Shown: one piece after another, positions 52,351 to 61,261 of the stretch
Layout: every line of letters begins with the position of its first letter
How positions within the stretch are numbered: the first letter of the stretch is position 1
Source of the DNA: Arthrobacter sp. zg-Y820
Lineage (GTDB): Bacteria; Actinomycetota; Actinomycetes; Actinomycetales; Micrococcaceae
Length of the DNA stretch: 64,000 nucleotides
NCBI RefSeq assembly: GCF_030142155.1
Contig: NZ_CP126247.1
Span: 3,410,001 to 3,474,000, forward strand
Reading direction: 5' to 3'
Translations under genes and position numbers: made by a program
Notes under the pieces: model-generated
The model's database searches: none
What the model was told of the DNA's origin: nothing
The model's input: only the letters and a program-made list of their open reading frames with translations

Positions 52351-52487
52351 GCCTCCACCACGGCTGCCAGAGCCGCGGCTGCTCCGGCAAAAGGCGACTC
52401 AGGTGTCGATGCCGTCTGCATCCGGCGACCCGTTTCGGCGTCGAGCTGGTTCAGGTAAGCGGTGCTGGGGACTGTGATGCGCGTCAT
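52338..52487 (-). pseudogene. Leaderless-start ORF fragment fused out of frame to the abgT remnant
   Basis: 49 codons from ATG 52487 (beginning MTRITVPSTAYLNQLDAET) end at a TGA exactly where abgT similarity begins in another frame. TAGTGT lies 8 bases before the ATG, a good leaderless promoter. It may be the 5' end of a gene whose remainder was lost in the same deletion, or a short real gene. No family recognised. Confidence 0.45.
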
Positions 52488-52571
52488 GGGCCCCCACACT
52501 AGGGCCGGGACGCGCTCCGGAGCCACTTCATGACGCGGTGTGCCGCGGCGGGGCCACCGGCCGCGGCGGAG

Positions 52572-53333
52572 CTACCGGCCGCGGCCGGCGATCCGTGCCA
52601 CGAGGGCCTTCGGGCCGCGGGCGCCGACCCAGGCCAACGCCTTGTACCGCTTGGACGGAATGGACACGCCCTTGCCGGCGAAGGCGTCAGCGAGCCCCTC
52701 GCGCACCACGCGTTCGGCGTCGAGCCACATCCACCCCGGGTAGATGGACTTGTCCATGTCCATCCGCTGGTGAAACTCGGTGTGGACGAATCCGGGGCAC
52801 AGGGCCGTGACATGCACCCCGCGGCCGCCGTAGTGGAGGTTGGCCCAGCGGCTGAAAGTGATCACCCAGGATTTCGCCGCGCTGTAGGTGCCGCGCGGGA
52901 TGAAGCCGGCCACGGACGCCACGTTGATGATGTGGCCGCGTGGTTCCTCCATCCGGGAGAGCATCGTGTTCAGCGCGGTGTGGCTCAGCGCCAGCGGAGC
53001 TGCCACCAGCACGTTCAAGTGGTCCAGTTCCACGGAGAGCTCGTTGCGTTCGAAGCCGTTCTTCAGGCCGTAGCCGGCATTGTTCACCAGCATGCTGATG
53101 TCCGGCCTCTCCAACCGCCGGCTGACCCGCTCCACGCCCTCGGGATCGGCCAGGTCGGCCGCAATGTATTCCGTTTGTACGGCGTATTCGCGGGCCAGAA
53201 GTTCGGCCGAGTCCTTCAGCCGCTCCTCGTTCCGGGCCGTGAGGACCAGGTTGTAGCCGCGGTTGGCGAGCTGTCGGGCAAATTCGGCGCCGATGCCGGA
53301 CGTCGCGCCGGTGATCAATGCTGTGGGAGTCAT
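52572..53333 (-). CDS. SDR-family oxidoreductase
   Basis: 253 residues, classical short-chain dehydrogenase of the DltE/YqjQ-like group: LITGATSGIGAEFARQLANRGYNLVLTAR at the start, LVNNAGYGLKNGF, INVASVAGFIPRGTYSAAKSWV with catalytic Ser, Tyr and Lys, and PGFVHTEF. The substrate is unknown. The start is ATG at 53333, with GGTGGA 3 bases upstream. A GC-rich imperfect direct repeat (ACCGGCCGCGG copies near 52545-52590) overlaps the 3' end. Confidence 0.9.
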   Translation of the reverse strand: MTPTALITGATSGIGAEFARQLANRGYNLVLTARNEERLKDSAELLAREYAVQTEYIAADLADPEGVERVSRRLERPDISMLVNNAGYGLKNGFERNELSVELDHLNVLVAAPLALSHTALNTMLSRMEEPRGHIINVASVAGFIPRGTYSAAKSWVITFSRWANLHYGGRGVHVTALCPGFVHTEFHQRMDMDKSIYPGWMWLDAERVVREGLADAFAGKGVSIPSKRYKALAWVGARGPKALVARIAGRGR

Positions 53334-53502
53334 GGGTCCACCTTTCCACGCCCATCCTGCTATGCGCCGCAACCTTTGGCACGCGCCTCTGGCGAAGCTC
53401 AAGCCTTTGTCCCGCGCGGCCTCCGATCCGTGCCAACGCCTTGCACCCGGCTGCCGGCGCCCCTACCGTGGCAGGAGAAGCCCGGCCCCCATAGGAAGAG
53501 CC

Positions 53503-54192
53503 ATGGCACCACTGCGGTTATATCGGGACAGGCAAGACGCAGGGCGGAAGCTCGGCGTCGAACTCGCGCCGTACTTCGGCACGCCGAACCTGCTGGTGCT
53601 GGGTCTCCCCCGCGGCGGCGTTCCGGTGGCCGCCGCGGTGGCGGGACTGCTGCGGGCCCCGCTGGACGTCGTGGCCGTGCGGAAAGTCGGCGTGCCGCTG
53701 CAGCCGGAGCTGGCCGCAGGGGCACTGGCCTGGCTCGCCGGAACCGTCACCTCCGTGCGCAACGAAGCGGTCCTGGCCGAATGGCAGCGCTCCCTCGGGT
53801 CCTCCCGCGAACATGATCCGCGCGCTGCGGACCAGGCGTTCGACGACGCCGCTTCGGTGGAGCTGCTCGAAGTGATCCGCCGCGACAAGCTCTACCGGAT
53901 GCGGCGCGATCCCCTGGACGTCAGCGGGCGCACCGTGCTGGTGGTGGATGACGGGTTGGCCACCGGCAGCACCATGCGCGCGGCCCTGCTGGGGCTGCGC
54001 GAGCAGAATCCGGCCCGCCTGGTGGCAGCTGCTCCGGTGAGCTGCGGGACAGCCGGGGAGGCGGCCGCAGCCGTGGCCGATGACGTCGTAATCCCCTGGC
54101 AGAGCGGCGCATTGTCCGCCGTTGGGCAGGCCTACGAGAGCTTCGACCAGACCACGGATGCCGAAGTCCAGCGCCTCCTGAACCTGCCGTAA
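53503..54192 (+). CDS. Phosphoribosyltransferase-family protein
   Basis: 229 residues with a type I PRTase fold: VLGLPRGGVPVAAAVAGLLRAPLDVVAVRKVGVPLQPELAAGA and the PRPP-binding loop TVLVVDDGLATGSTMRAAL. Proteins of this layout are common in actinobacteria, often near stress genes, and usually lack a known base substrate. The start is ATG at 53503, with AGGAAG 4 bases upstream; the frame is open to 53263 but overlaps the divergent SDR. A GC-rich hairpin follows. Confidence 0.9.
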   Translation: MAPLRLYRDRQDAGRKLGVELAPYFGTPNLLVLGLPRGGVPVAAAVAGLLRAPLDVVAVRKVGVPLQPELAAGALAWLAGTVTSVRNEAVLAEWQRSLGSSREHDPRAADQAFDDAASVELLEVIRRDKLYRMRRDPLDVSGRTVLVVDDGLATGSTMRAALLGLREQNPARLVAAAPVSCGTAGEAAAAVADDVVIPWQSGALSAVGQAYESFDQTTDAEVQRLLNLP

Positions 54193-54197
54193 CCGAA

Positions 54198-54234
54198 GGC
54201 CGGCCGCAGCTGTGTCCGACACAACGGGCCGGCC
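54198..54234. terminator. Hairpin after the phosphoribosyltransferase gene
   Basis: Arms GGCCGGCC (54198-54205) and GGCCGGCC (54227-54234, self-complementary) enclose an inner hairpin TGTGTC-C-GACACA. It lies 6 bp past the stop. No T-run follows, so it is a moderate candidate. Confidence 0.45.
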
Positions 54235-54378
54235 AACATTCGGCGGGCCTGCCGGTCCCGGCGGTCTGCCGTGCCGGAGGGGCCTGCAGGGGCCCTGCCC
54301 CTAGAGTTCCGGACACCTCCGGCGGGATAATCCAAGGGCGGGGGACCTTGCTTTTTCCGACTTTGTGGGAGGTTCCAA

Positions 54379-54972
54379 ATGTCCATGTCAGGAAGTGCCC
54401 TTGGACTGGGCGGGTTGAACCTGGATGTCAGCGAACTCACTCGCAAGGCGGTGCGGAATATCCGCGGCGGGCTGGCCCTCACGGGGGCCCTCTCCATCGT
54501 GCTGGGCGTCTTGGTGCTGTTCTGGCCCGAGGCGACGCTGGATGTGGTTGCTTTCCTGTTCGGACTGTATTTCCTGGTCTCCGGAGCCGTGCGCGTTGTC
54601 ACGGGCATCGTCACGCCGCTGTCCGGGGGGCTGCGGGTCCTGAACATCCTCACCGGAGTGCTGCTCTTCGTCGTTGGCGTGGTGGCGATGCGCAATCCGC
54701 TGGCCTCGCTGACGGTGCTGGGCATGGTGATCGGCATTGCCTGGATCATCGAGGGCATCATGGCGCTGACCGAAATCGAGAGCGGCGGATCGCGGTGGTA
54801 CGCCATCACCTACGGGGTCATCAGCGTCATTGCCGGCGTGGTGGTGCTCTTCCTGCCGGTCGGTTCGCTGGCGGCGTTCGTCATCTTCGGCGGCATCTTC
54901 CTCGTGGTGCTGGGCATCGTGGAAGTGGTGCGGGCGCTCTCGTTCGGCCGCGGCCTGCCGCTGTCGGCGTAG
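54379..54972 (+). CDS. HdeD-family acid-resistance membrane protein (DUF308)
   Basis: 197 residues with about six short membrane helices in repeating pairs (GGLALTGALSIVLGVLVLFWPEATLDVVAFLFGLYFLVSGAVRVVTGI, then VIGIAWIIEGIMALTE). This matches the HdeD/DUF308 family, linked to acid resistance in Escherichia coli; its role here is unknown. The start ATG at 54379 has GGGAGG 6 bases upstream. Likely monocistronic. Confidence 0.9.
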   Translation: MSMSGSALGLGGLNLDVSELTRKAVRNIRGGLALTGALSIVLGVLVLFWPEATLDVVAFLFGLYFLVSGAVRVVTGIVTPLSGGLRVLNILTGVLLFVVGVVAMRNPLASLTVLGMVIGIAWIIEGIMALTEIESGGSRWYAITYGVISVIAGVVVLFLPVGSLAAFVIFGGIFLVVLGIVEVVRALSFGRGLPLSA

Positions 54973-55151
54973 GAACGGGTATTCCGCCGGCTGTTCCGCG
55001 GCCGCGTCCAGCAACCTTCCAGCAGTTGTTAACACAGCGCTAACCTGCCCGGAAACCTGGATGTAATACGGGGCCTCCACTCTGGGAGAAGCACGGTTAC
55101 CACCCGCCGCTCCGGCCCAGCGTGGCCGCCCATTCCGAATGGAGCATCTCC

Positions 55152-56432
55152 ATGGACTCTGGAAACACTGCTTGGCTGCTGGCCAGTTCCGCGTTGGTCT
55201 GCCTGATGATTCCCGGTATCGCCTTCTTCTACGGAGGAATGGTCGGCTCGCGCCGGATCCTGAACATGATGTTGATGTGCTTCGGCGGAGCGAGTCTCGT
55301 CGCAGTGCTGTGGGTGCTCTACGGCTATTCGGCTGCTTTCGGCAACTCGGTAACGGGGGCGGGACTGCTGGGCAATCCGCTGGAGTTCCTCGGGCTCTCC
55401 GAGTTGCTGGTCGAAGACCCGGACAGTTCGCTGCCCGTGGCACTCTTCGCAGTCTTTCAGTTGATGTTTGCCTGCGTTACCACGGCCCTGGTGGCCGGGG
55501 CCGCCGCCGGCCGGATGAAATTCGCCGCCTGGATGCTGTTCGCCGGGCTGTGGGCCACCCTGGTCTACTTCCCGGTGGCGCACTGGGTCTTTGCCTTCAG
55601 CAGCGAAGACGGCACGGTCACGGGCGGCTGGATCGCCAATCAGCTGGGCGCGATCGACTTCGCCGGCGGCACCGCCGTCCACCTGAATGCGGGAGTGGCA
55701 GCGCTCGCACTGGCTCTGGTGCTGGGCCGTTCCAAGGGCTGGCCGCACGCCCACGGCAAGCCCCACAGCCGGCCGCTGGTGCTGCTCGGTGCGGGACTGC
55801 TCTGGGTTGGCTGGTACGGCTTCAACGCCGGTTCGGCCCTGAGCGCAGGCCACGCGGCCTCAGTCGTTTTCCTGAACACGGCAGTGGCTGCGGCTGCCGG
55901 GCTGCTCGGCTGGATGCTGATGGACCGGCTGCGGCTGGGCACGTCGTCCTCGCTCGGGGCGGCCTCCGGCCTGATCTCAGCGCTGGTGGCCATCACGCCG
56001 GCCTGCGGCGCGGTCAGCCCGCTGGGCGCCGTGGCGATTGGCCTGCTGGCCGGGCTCGTGTGCTCCCTGGCCATCGAGTGGAAGTTCCGGCTCGGTTATG
56101 ACGACTCCCTCGACGTCGTCGGCGTCCACGCCGTGGGCGGGCTGCTCGGCACCCTGCTGATCGGCCTGTTCGCCACCGAGGCCGCGCCCAACGGCGTCAG
56201 CGGGCTGTTCTACGGCAGAGGCTTTGAGCTGCTGGGCATCCAGGCGCTGGCTGCCGGCGCGGTCCTTGTCTACTCCTTCGTGGTCACCTGGGTCATCGCG
56301 AAGGTGCTGCAGCTGACCATCGGCCTGCGCATCCCGGAGGAAAGCGAGCTGCAGGGCATCGACATGGCGGCCCACGCAGAATCCGCCTATCTGAACGATG
56401 AGGAGCCGGTGGAACTGGGCGCACGCCCGTAG
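55152..56432 (+). CDS. amt: Ammonium transporter (Amt family)
   Basis: 426 residues, about 11 membrane helices. Typical Amt features are WLLASSALVCLMIPGIAFFYGGMVGSRRILNMM, FAGGTAVHLNAGVAALALALVLG (pore His), WVGWYGFNAGSALSAG, and DVVGVHAVGGLLGTLLIGLFA (second pore His). It carries ammonium across the membrane. The start is ATG at 55152, with TGGAG 7 bases upstream; the frame to 55122 adds residues lacking a start signal. No glnK or glnD gene follows, unlike many amtB operons. A hairpin inside the convergent gene may terminate it. Confidence 0.95.
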   Translation: MDSGNTAWLLASSALVCLMIPGIAFFYGGMVGSRRILNMMLMCFGGASLVAVLWVLYGYSAAFGNSVTGAGLLGNPLEFLGLSELLVEDPDSSLPVALFAVFQLMFACVTTALVAGAAAGRMKFAAWMLFAGLWATLVYFPVAHWVFAFSSEDGTVTGGWIANQLGAIDFAGGTAVHLNAGVAALALALVLGRSKGWPHAHGKPHSRPLVLLGAGLLWVGWYGFNAGSALSAGHAASVVFLNTAVAAAAGLLGWMLMDRLRLGTSSSLGAASGLISALVAITPACGAVSPLGAVAIGLLAGLVCSLAIEWKFRLGYDDSLDVVGVHAVGGLLGTLLIGLFATEAAPNGVSGLFYGRGFELLGIQALAAGAVLVYSFVVTWVIAKVLQLTIGLRIPEESELQGIDMAAHAESAYLNDEEPVELGARP

Positions 56433-56456
56433 CTGCACCGGGAAAGGACAAACCCG

Positions 56457-58295
56457 TCAGTCCTCCGCCAGGGCCTGTTCCTGGCGGAGGTAGACGGAGA
56501 GGAGGTCGCGGGCGTGCTGCGTCTGCGGTCCTTCCTTTTCCATCGCTTCGACCATTGACGCGGCCTGCTTTTTCCCGGCGGGGAACGGCGGCAGAAGCGG
56601 AACGTCCGGGTCCGAAATGACCTCGATGATGCACGGCCGGTCGGCAGCGAGCGCCCGGTCCCAGGCGGCGCCCAGCAGTTCCGGATCCTCCACGCGGATG
56701 CCCTCGAAACCCAGCAGCTCCGCGTACCCGGCGTAGTTGAAGTCCGGCAGCGCCTGGCTGGCCTCAAACCGCGGCTCGGTCTCCATCTCCCGCTGTTCCC
56801 ACGTGACTTCCGTCAGTTCGCGGTTGTTCAGCACGCAGACGATGAAGCGCGGATCCGCCCACTGCTTCCAGAGCCGGCTGACAGTGATCAGTTCGGTGAG
56901 GCCGGCCATCTGCATGGCGCCGTCCCCGGCCAGCGCGATGAGCGGCCGGTCGGGATGCGCCAGCTTCGCGGCCAGTCCGTAGGGCACGGCGCAGCCCATG
57001 CTCGCCAGCGTGCTGGAGAGGTGCGCCGGCACGCCCGCGGGCAGGCGCAGCTGCCGGGCGTACCAATAGACGCTGCTGCCCACGTCCACGGCCACCTGTG
57101 CGTCGGCGGGCAGGCGCCGGCTCAATTCGTGGACCGCGCGTTCGGGATTGATCGGGTCCGCCGGGGTGAAGGCCCGCTCGAGGGACAGCTCATGCCAGGA
57201 GCGCACTGCCTGTTCGACGTCGTCGCGCCAGGCGGAGCCGCCGCGCTCCTTGAGCAGCGGCAGCAGCGCATCGAGGCTGCCGGCCGCGTCACCGGTGACC
57301 GCCACCTCCACCGGATACCGGTTGCCGATCGCCGCCGAATCGATGTCGATCTGCACCGCCCGGGCGGCACCGGGCGGCGGATAGAACTCGGTCCACGGAT
57401 CGTTGGAGCCGATGATCAGCAGCGTGTCACAGTTGCCCAGCACAAAGCCGCTGGCTGAGGTGCCCAAATGCCCCATGACGCCGGCAGCCAGCGGATGGGA
57501 TTCATCCACATAGGGTTTGCCGAGCAGACTGGTGGTGATGGCGGCGCCGAGCTTCTCGGCCAGGGCCACCACCTGGGCCTGCGCACCCCGGGCCCCCTGT
57601 CCGACCAGCAGGGCAACTTTTTGCCCGCTGTTGAGCAGGTCCGCAGCGGCGGAGACGTCCTCCGGCCGCGGCAGGATGCGGGCCGGACTCCAGAGCGGTG
57701 CAGTGGTGAGGACTCCGTGTTCCTGTTCCAGCTCCGGCGCGTCGGCCTGCTGGACGTCGTGGGGCAGGATCACCACCGACGGGGTGCGGGTGGCCAGCGC
57801 CTCCTTGAAGGCCCGGTCAATGATCAGGGGTGCCTGCTCGGGGCTGCTCACCTGCTGCCGGAAGCCGGAGGCGACGTCGCGGAACAGATGCATCAGGTCC
57901 ACCTCCTGCATGTAGGCCGAGCCCAGCACGCTCAGGCTCTGTTGCCCGATGAGGGCCACCACCGGCACCGAGTCCATCCGGGCGTCATAGAGGCCGTTGA
58001 GCAGATGGATGGCGCCGGGACCCTGGGTGGAAACGACAACTCCCACTTCCCCGGTGTACTTCGCATGCCCCACGGCCATGAATGCTGCGTTTTCCTCATG
58101 CCGGGCCTGGATGAACTCCGGGCCGCCGGCGCGCCGCAGGGCACCCATCAGCGGGTTGATGCCGTCTCCGCTGTAGCCGAAGATGCGGCCCACGCCCCAG
58201 GCCTGAAGCCGCCGGACCAGCAGGTCCGCCACCAGCCCCGGTTCGCCCTGCTGTTCCGGCTTCCCCTGCTGTTCAGTACCGTCTGTTCCGCCCAT
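56457..58295 (-). CDS. Thiamine diphosphate-dependent pyruvate oxidase/dehydrogenase (PoxB-like)
   Basis: 612 residues with the three-domain ThDP fold: the N-terminal domain with catalytic Glu in ARHEENAAFMAVGHAKYTG, a central domain (LLIIGSNDPWTEF), and the ThDP-binding motif GDGAMQMAGLTELITVSRLW...VCVLNN. Closest to pyruvate oxidases/quinone-linked pyruvate dehydrogenases, but acetolactate-synthase-type enzymes share this fold. The start is ATG at 58295, with GGGAGG 7 bases upstream; the frame to 58382 lacks a start signal. The 3' end contains a perfect hairpin that may serve the convergent amt gene. Confidence 0.9.
   Translation of the reverse strand: MGGTDGTEQQGKPEQQGEPGLVADLLVRRLQAWGVGRIFGYSGDGINPLMGALRRAGGPEFIQARHEENAAFMAVGHAKYTGEVGVVVSTQGPGAIHLLNGLYDARMDSVPVVALIGQQSLSVLGSAYMQEVDLMHLFRDVASGFRQQVSSPEQAPLIIDRAFKEALATRTPSVVILPHDVQQADAPELEQEHGVLTTAPLWSPARILPRPEDVSAAADLLNSGQKVALLVGQGARGAQAQVVALAEKLGAAITTSLLGKPYVDESHPLAAGVMGHLGTSASGFVLGNCDTLLIIGSNDPWTEFYPPPGAARAVQIDIDSAAIGNRYPVEVAVTGDAAGSLDALLPLLKERGGSAWRDDVEQAVRSWHELSLERAFTPADPINPERAVHELSRRLPADAQVAVDVGSSVYWYARQLRLPAGVPAHLSSTLASMGCAVPYGLAAKLAHPDRPLIALAGDGAMQMAGLTELITVSRLWKQWADPRFIVCVLNNRELTEVTWEQREMETEPRFEASQALPDFNYAGYAELLGFEGIRVEDPELLGAAWDRALAADRPCIIEVISDPDVPLLPPFPAGKKQAASMVEAMEKEGPQTQHARDLLSVYLRQEQALAED
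56462..56490 (+). terminator. Terminator for amt inside the poxB-like coding end
   Basis: An 11-bp perfect stem (CCTCCGCCAGG with CCTGGCGGAGG) and a 7-base loop lie 30 bp past the amt stop and within the last ~10 codons of the convergent poxB-like gene. Placement suggests it serves the plus-strand gene; no T-run follows. Confidence 0.6.
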
Positions 58296-58435
58296 GACGC
58301 CGCCTCCCGAAATGATCAGTGTGCTGAATAACCACCACTCTATCCCCCGGCCGGTTTCAGCAACTTTGCCCTCGCCAACCACAACCTGCAGCCGGCCTGG
58401 TGTGCCGGTCCTTCCCCGCCGTTATGCTCGTGGAC

Positions 58436-58972
58436 ATGGGTAAGGTCCTCTATTACGTCGCGTCATCACTGGATGGATACATAGCCACCGAGGACCACAA
58501 CCTGGACTGGCTGCTGGCCTTCGGGTTTGAGGCCTTCCAAGAGCACTATGACCAGTTCATTGCCGGTGTCGGGTCTCTGGTCATGGGGTCGACCACTTAT
58601 GAATGGGTCCGCGAGCGTGAGCCGGACAGCTGGGACTTCGGCGCGCTGCCCTGCCAAGTGCTGACACGACGGAGCCTGCAGGCGCCTCCGGACAGCGGCG
58701 TGCGCTTCGCCTCCGGGGACATCCGGCGCATCTGTGCGGAAGCGGTGAACGACGCCGCCGGCCGCAACGTGTGGGTGGTGGGCGGCGGCGACGTGGCGGC
58801 GCAGTTCGCTGAGGCAGGGCTGCTCGACGAAATGCGGGTCACCTACATGCCCGTCGCCCTGGGCGCCGGGCGCCCGCTGCTGCCGGTGTCTGTGCCGACG
58901 GCGCCGATGCGGCTGACCGGCACGACGTCGTTCAACGGCGGCGCCGCCGAGCTCCGCTTTTCCTTCATCTGA
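58436..58972 (+). CDS. Dihydrofolate reductase-family protein (RibD C-terminal fold)
   Basis: 178 residues: MGKVLYYVASSLDGYIATEDHNLDWLLAFGFEAF, LVMGSTTYEWV and NVWVVGGGDVAAQFAEAGLLDEMRVTYMPVALGAGRPLLP. It is distantly paralogous to the product at 23977-24594. The substrate is unknown. The start is ATG at 58436, with TATGCT 7 bases upstream and no ribosome site, so it is probably leaderless. Divergent from the poxB-like gene. Confidence 0.88.
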   Translation: MGKVLYYVASSLDGYIATEDHNLDWLLAFGFEAFQEHYDQFIAGVGSLVMGSTTYEWVREREPDSWDFGALPCQVLTRRSLQAPPDSGVRFASGDIRRICAEAVNDAAGRNVWVVGGGDVAAQFAEAGLLDEMRVTYMPVALGAGRPLLPVSVPTAPMRLTGTTSFNGGAAELRFSFI

Positions 58973-59131
58973 AGCTCTCCGTCATTGCTGCGCGACTCTC
59001 CCGGCCGCCAACTGTCTTGACCGTCACGCCCCGAATGGCCGGCAGCCTCAATTTTGTGCCCCTCGCCCCCTTGTGAAAATATCCAAGGGAATCCCGGCAT
59101 CTGCCGGGCGGAGGAAGCAGGGAACGGGTCC

Positions 59132-59707
59132 ATGGCCAACAGCAAAGTCGCGCCGGTGCGAAAGATCATGCGCCGGCTGGGCTCTTTTTCCCTCGTCGGC
59201 ACCGTGGCCTTCGTGGTGGATGTATCCCTCTTCAATGTGCTGGCCTCCACGGTCCTCACGGACAGTCCGATCACCGCCAAGGTCGCTTCAGTCGCCGCCG
59301 CAACGGCCGTGTCCTGGATTGGCAGCCGCTACCTGACTTTCCGCAGCACCCGCGGCCGGAGCATCCGCAGCGAAACCCTGCTGTTCGCCCTGACCAACGT
59401 GGTGGGCCTGCTGATCGCCACCGGGTGCCTTTTCGTTTCCCACTACCTGCTGGGCTTTGACAGCCAGTTCGCCGACAACATCTCCGGGAATGTGGTGGGT
59501 GTCGCTGCCGGCAACGTCTTCCGCTACTTCGCCTACCGGTACATCGTGTTCACCACCGCAGAGGAACGGGCCGCCCGCGCCGCGGCAAAAGAAACGGCGG
59601 CAAAAGAGACGGCGGCGGAACAAGACCGCGTCAGTGACAGCCCGGTGGAGGGCAGCCCGGCCGGGGATAGTCCGGCCACCGGCGGAGCGGTGAAGGAATC
59701 CGTTTAG
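59132..59707 (+). CDS. GtrA-family membrane protein
   Basis: 191 residues with four membrane helices (LVGTVAFVVDVSLFNVLAS, AKVASVAAATAVSWIGSRYLTF, LLFALTNVVGLLIATGCLF, ISGNVVGVAAGNVFRYFAYRYIVF) as in GtrA proteins that move lipid-linked sugars. The C-terminal ~50 residues are a low-complexity tail of Ala, Glu, Lys then Ser, Pro and Gly repeats. No glycosyltransferase is next to it. The start is ATG at 59132; the frame to 59054 is less likely. Confidence 0.9.
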   Translation: MANSKVAPVRKIMRRLGSFSLVGTVAFVVDVSLFNVLASTVLTDSPITAKVASVAAATAVSWIGSRYLTFRSTRGRSIRSETLLFALTNVVGLLIATGCLFVSHYLLGFDSQFADNISGNVVGVAAGNVFRYFAYRYIVFTTAEERAARAAAKETAAKETAAEQDRVSDSPVEGSPAGDSPATGGAVKESV

Positions 59708-59723
59708 TTCGCACTCCTCCGCC

Positions 59724-59775
59724 TACGACGACGGCGGTGCCGCCTTTCGGAGAAGGTGGCACCGCCGTCGTCGTA
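59724..59775. terminator. Bidirectional terminator
   Basis: An 18-bp perfect outer stem (TACGACGACGGCGGTGCC with GGCACCGCCGTCGTCGTA), with further inner pairing (GCCTT with AAGGT). It lies between the convergent gtrA and succinate-semialdehyde dehydrogenase genes. No T-run is obvious. Confidence 0.85.
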
Positions 59776-59785
59776 CCGGGGTGGG

Positions 59786-61165
59786 TTAGCGCTGCTTCGG
59801 AGTGCGGATGAGCTTCTTGTTAACGAACTCGTCCATGCCGAAGCGGCCCAGTTCGCGGCCCACGCCGGAACGCTTGACGCCGCCGAACGGCAGGTCCTCC
59901 TGCGTGCCGGAGACTCCGTTGATCCAGACCATGCCCGATTCCAGCTGGTCGGCAACTTCCAGGGCCTTCTCCTCGTCGGCGCTGAAGACGGCGCCGCCCA
60001 GGCCGTAGGGCGAGCTGTTGGCCAGCTCCACGGCTTCGTCGGCGCTGGAAACCTTGTAGATCACTGCGGCCGGACCGAAGAGCTCCTCGGAGAAGGCACG
60101 CATGTCCTCGGTGACACCGGTCAGCACGGTGGGCTGCACGTAGGCGCCGGGACCGTCGATGAGGCTGCCGCCGGTGTGCAGGGTGGCACCCTTGTCCACG
60201 GCGTCCCGGATCTGTTCGACCAGGCCGTCCGCGGCCGCCTGCGAGGAGAGCGGGCCGAAGCGGGTGTCCTCATCCAGCGGGTTCCCGGGCTGGATCTTTT
60301 CCATCTTCGCCGTGAACTTCTGCACGAAGTCCTCGTAGAGGTCCTCCATGACGATGAAGCGCTTGGCAGCGTTGCAGGCCTGCCCGGCGTTGCCCATGCG
60401 CCCGGCCACTGCGGAGGCGACCGTGGCGTCCAGGTCCTTGGTATCCAGCACGATGAACGGATCGCTGCCGCCCAGTTCCAGCACGAACTTCTTCAGGTTC
60501 CGGCCGGCGACCTCGGCGACGGCGGACCCGGCGCGCTCGGAGCCGGTGAGCGAGACACCCTGGATCCGGGGATCGGCAATGATGTCCGCGGCCTGCTCGT
60601 TGGTGGCGAACAGGTTGATGTAGGCATCCTGCGGCAGGCCTGCGTCACGGAAGATCTGTTCCATGACCAGGGCCGACTGCGGGCAGTTGTTGGCGTGCTT
60701 GAGCAGCACTGTGTTGCCCAGCATCAGGTTGGGACCGGCGAAGCGGGCCACCTGGTAGTACGGGTAGTTCCACGGCATGATGCCCAGGATGGCGCCGATC
60801 GGTGCGGTCTTCACTGTGGCTCCGCCGCCGCCCTTGACGGTGAGTTCCTCATCGGCCATGAAGCCGGGGCCCTCGGTGGCGTAGTAGTCGTAGATGTTTG
60901 CCGAGAGGGCTACTTCACTCTTGGCTTCGCTCAGGGGCTTGCCCATTTCCGTCGCGATGAGCGCGGCGAGTTCATCGCTGCGTTCGCGGTACAGCTCGGC
61001 TACCCGGGCGATGGTTTTGCTGCGGGTTTCCACCGGCTGCCGGCGCCAGGCGGCGAAGGCGCCGTGGGCCGCGCTGATTGCTTCGTTGATCTCGCTGTTG
61101 GTGGCTTCGGCGAATTCTTTGAGTGTTTCCCCGGTTGCGGGGTTCACGGTTTTGTAAGCAGTCAT
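59786..61165 (-). CDS. gabD: NAD(P)-dependent succinate-semialdehyde dehydrogenase
   Basis: A 459-residue aldehyde dehydrogenase, closest to succinate-semialdehyde dehydrogenases ([24 protein letters not shown] at the start, [47 protein letters not shown], and catalytic Cys264 in [13 protein letters not shown]). It converts succinate semialdehyde to succinate, linking GABA-type compounds to the TCA cycle. Other aldehydes are possible. The start is ATG at 61165, with TAGCGT 7 bases upstream (leaderless-like). No GABA transaminase lies in the window. Confidence 0.9.
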   Translation of the reverse strand: MTAYKTVNPATGETLKEFAEATNSEINEAISAAHGAFAAWRRQPVETRSKTIARVAELYRERSDELAALIATEMGKPLSEAKSEVALSANIYDYYATEGPGFMADEELTVKGGGGATVKTAPIGAILGIMPWNYPYYQVARFAGPNLMLGNTVLLKHANNCPQSALVMEQIFRDAGLPQDAYINLFATNEQAADIIADPRIQGVSLTGSERAGSAVAEVAGRNLKKFVLELGGSDPFIVLDTKDLDATVASAVAGRMGNAGQACNAAKRFIVMEDLYEDFVQKFTAKMEKIQPGNPLDEDTRFGPLSSQAAADGLVEQIRDAVDKGATLHTGGSLIDGPGAYVQPTVLTGVTEDMRAFSEELFGPAAVIYKVSSADEAVELANSSPYGLGGAVFSADEEKALEVADQLESGMVWINGVSGTQEDLPFGGVKRSGVGRELGRFGMDEFVNKKLIRTPKQR

Positions 61166-61261
61166 TCCTGCCACGCTACCCGCGGGCAGGTGCCGGGGCC
61201 AGCCGGCATTTCGCTCCCAGCTCAATGCACCGGCGCGGTCAGCCTCAATGCAGCGGGACGG

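Noticed and set aside
52545..52590. GC-rich direct repeat near the SDR 3' end
   Set aside because: Two short imperfect copies within coding-end and spacer DNA; too short to call a functional repeat.
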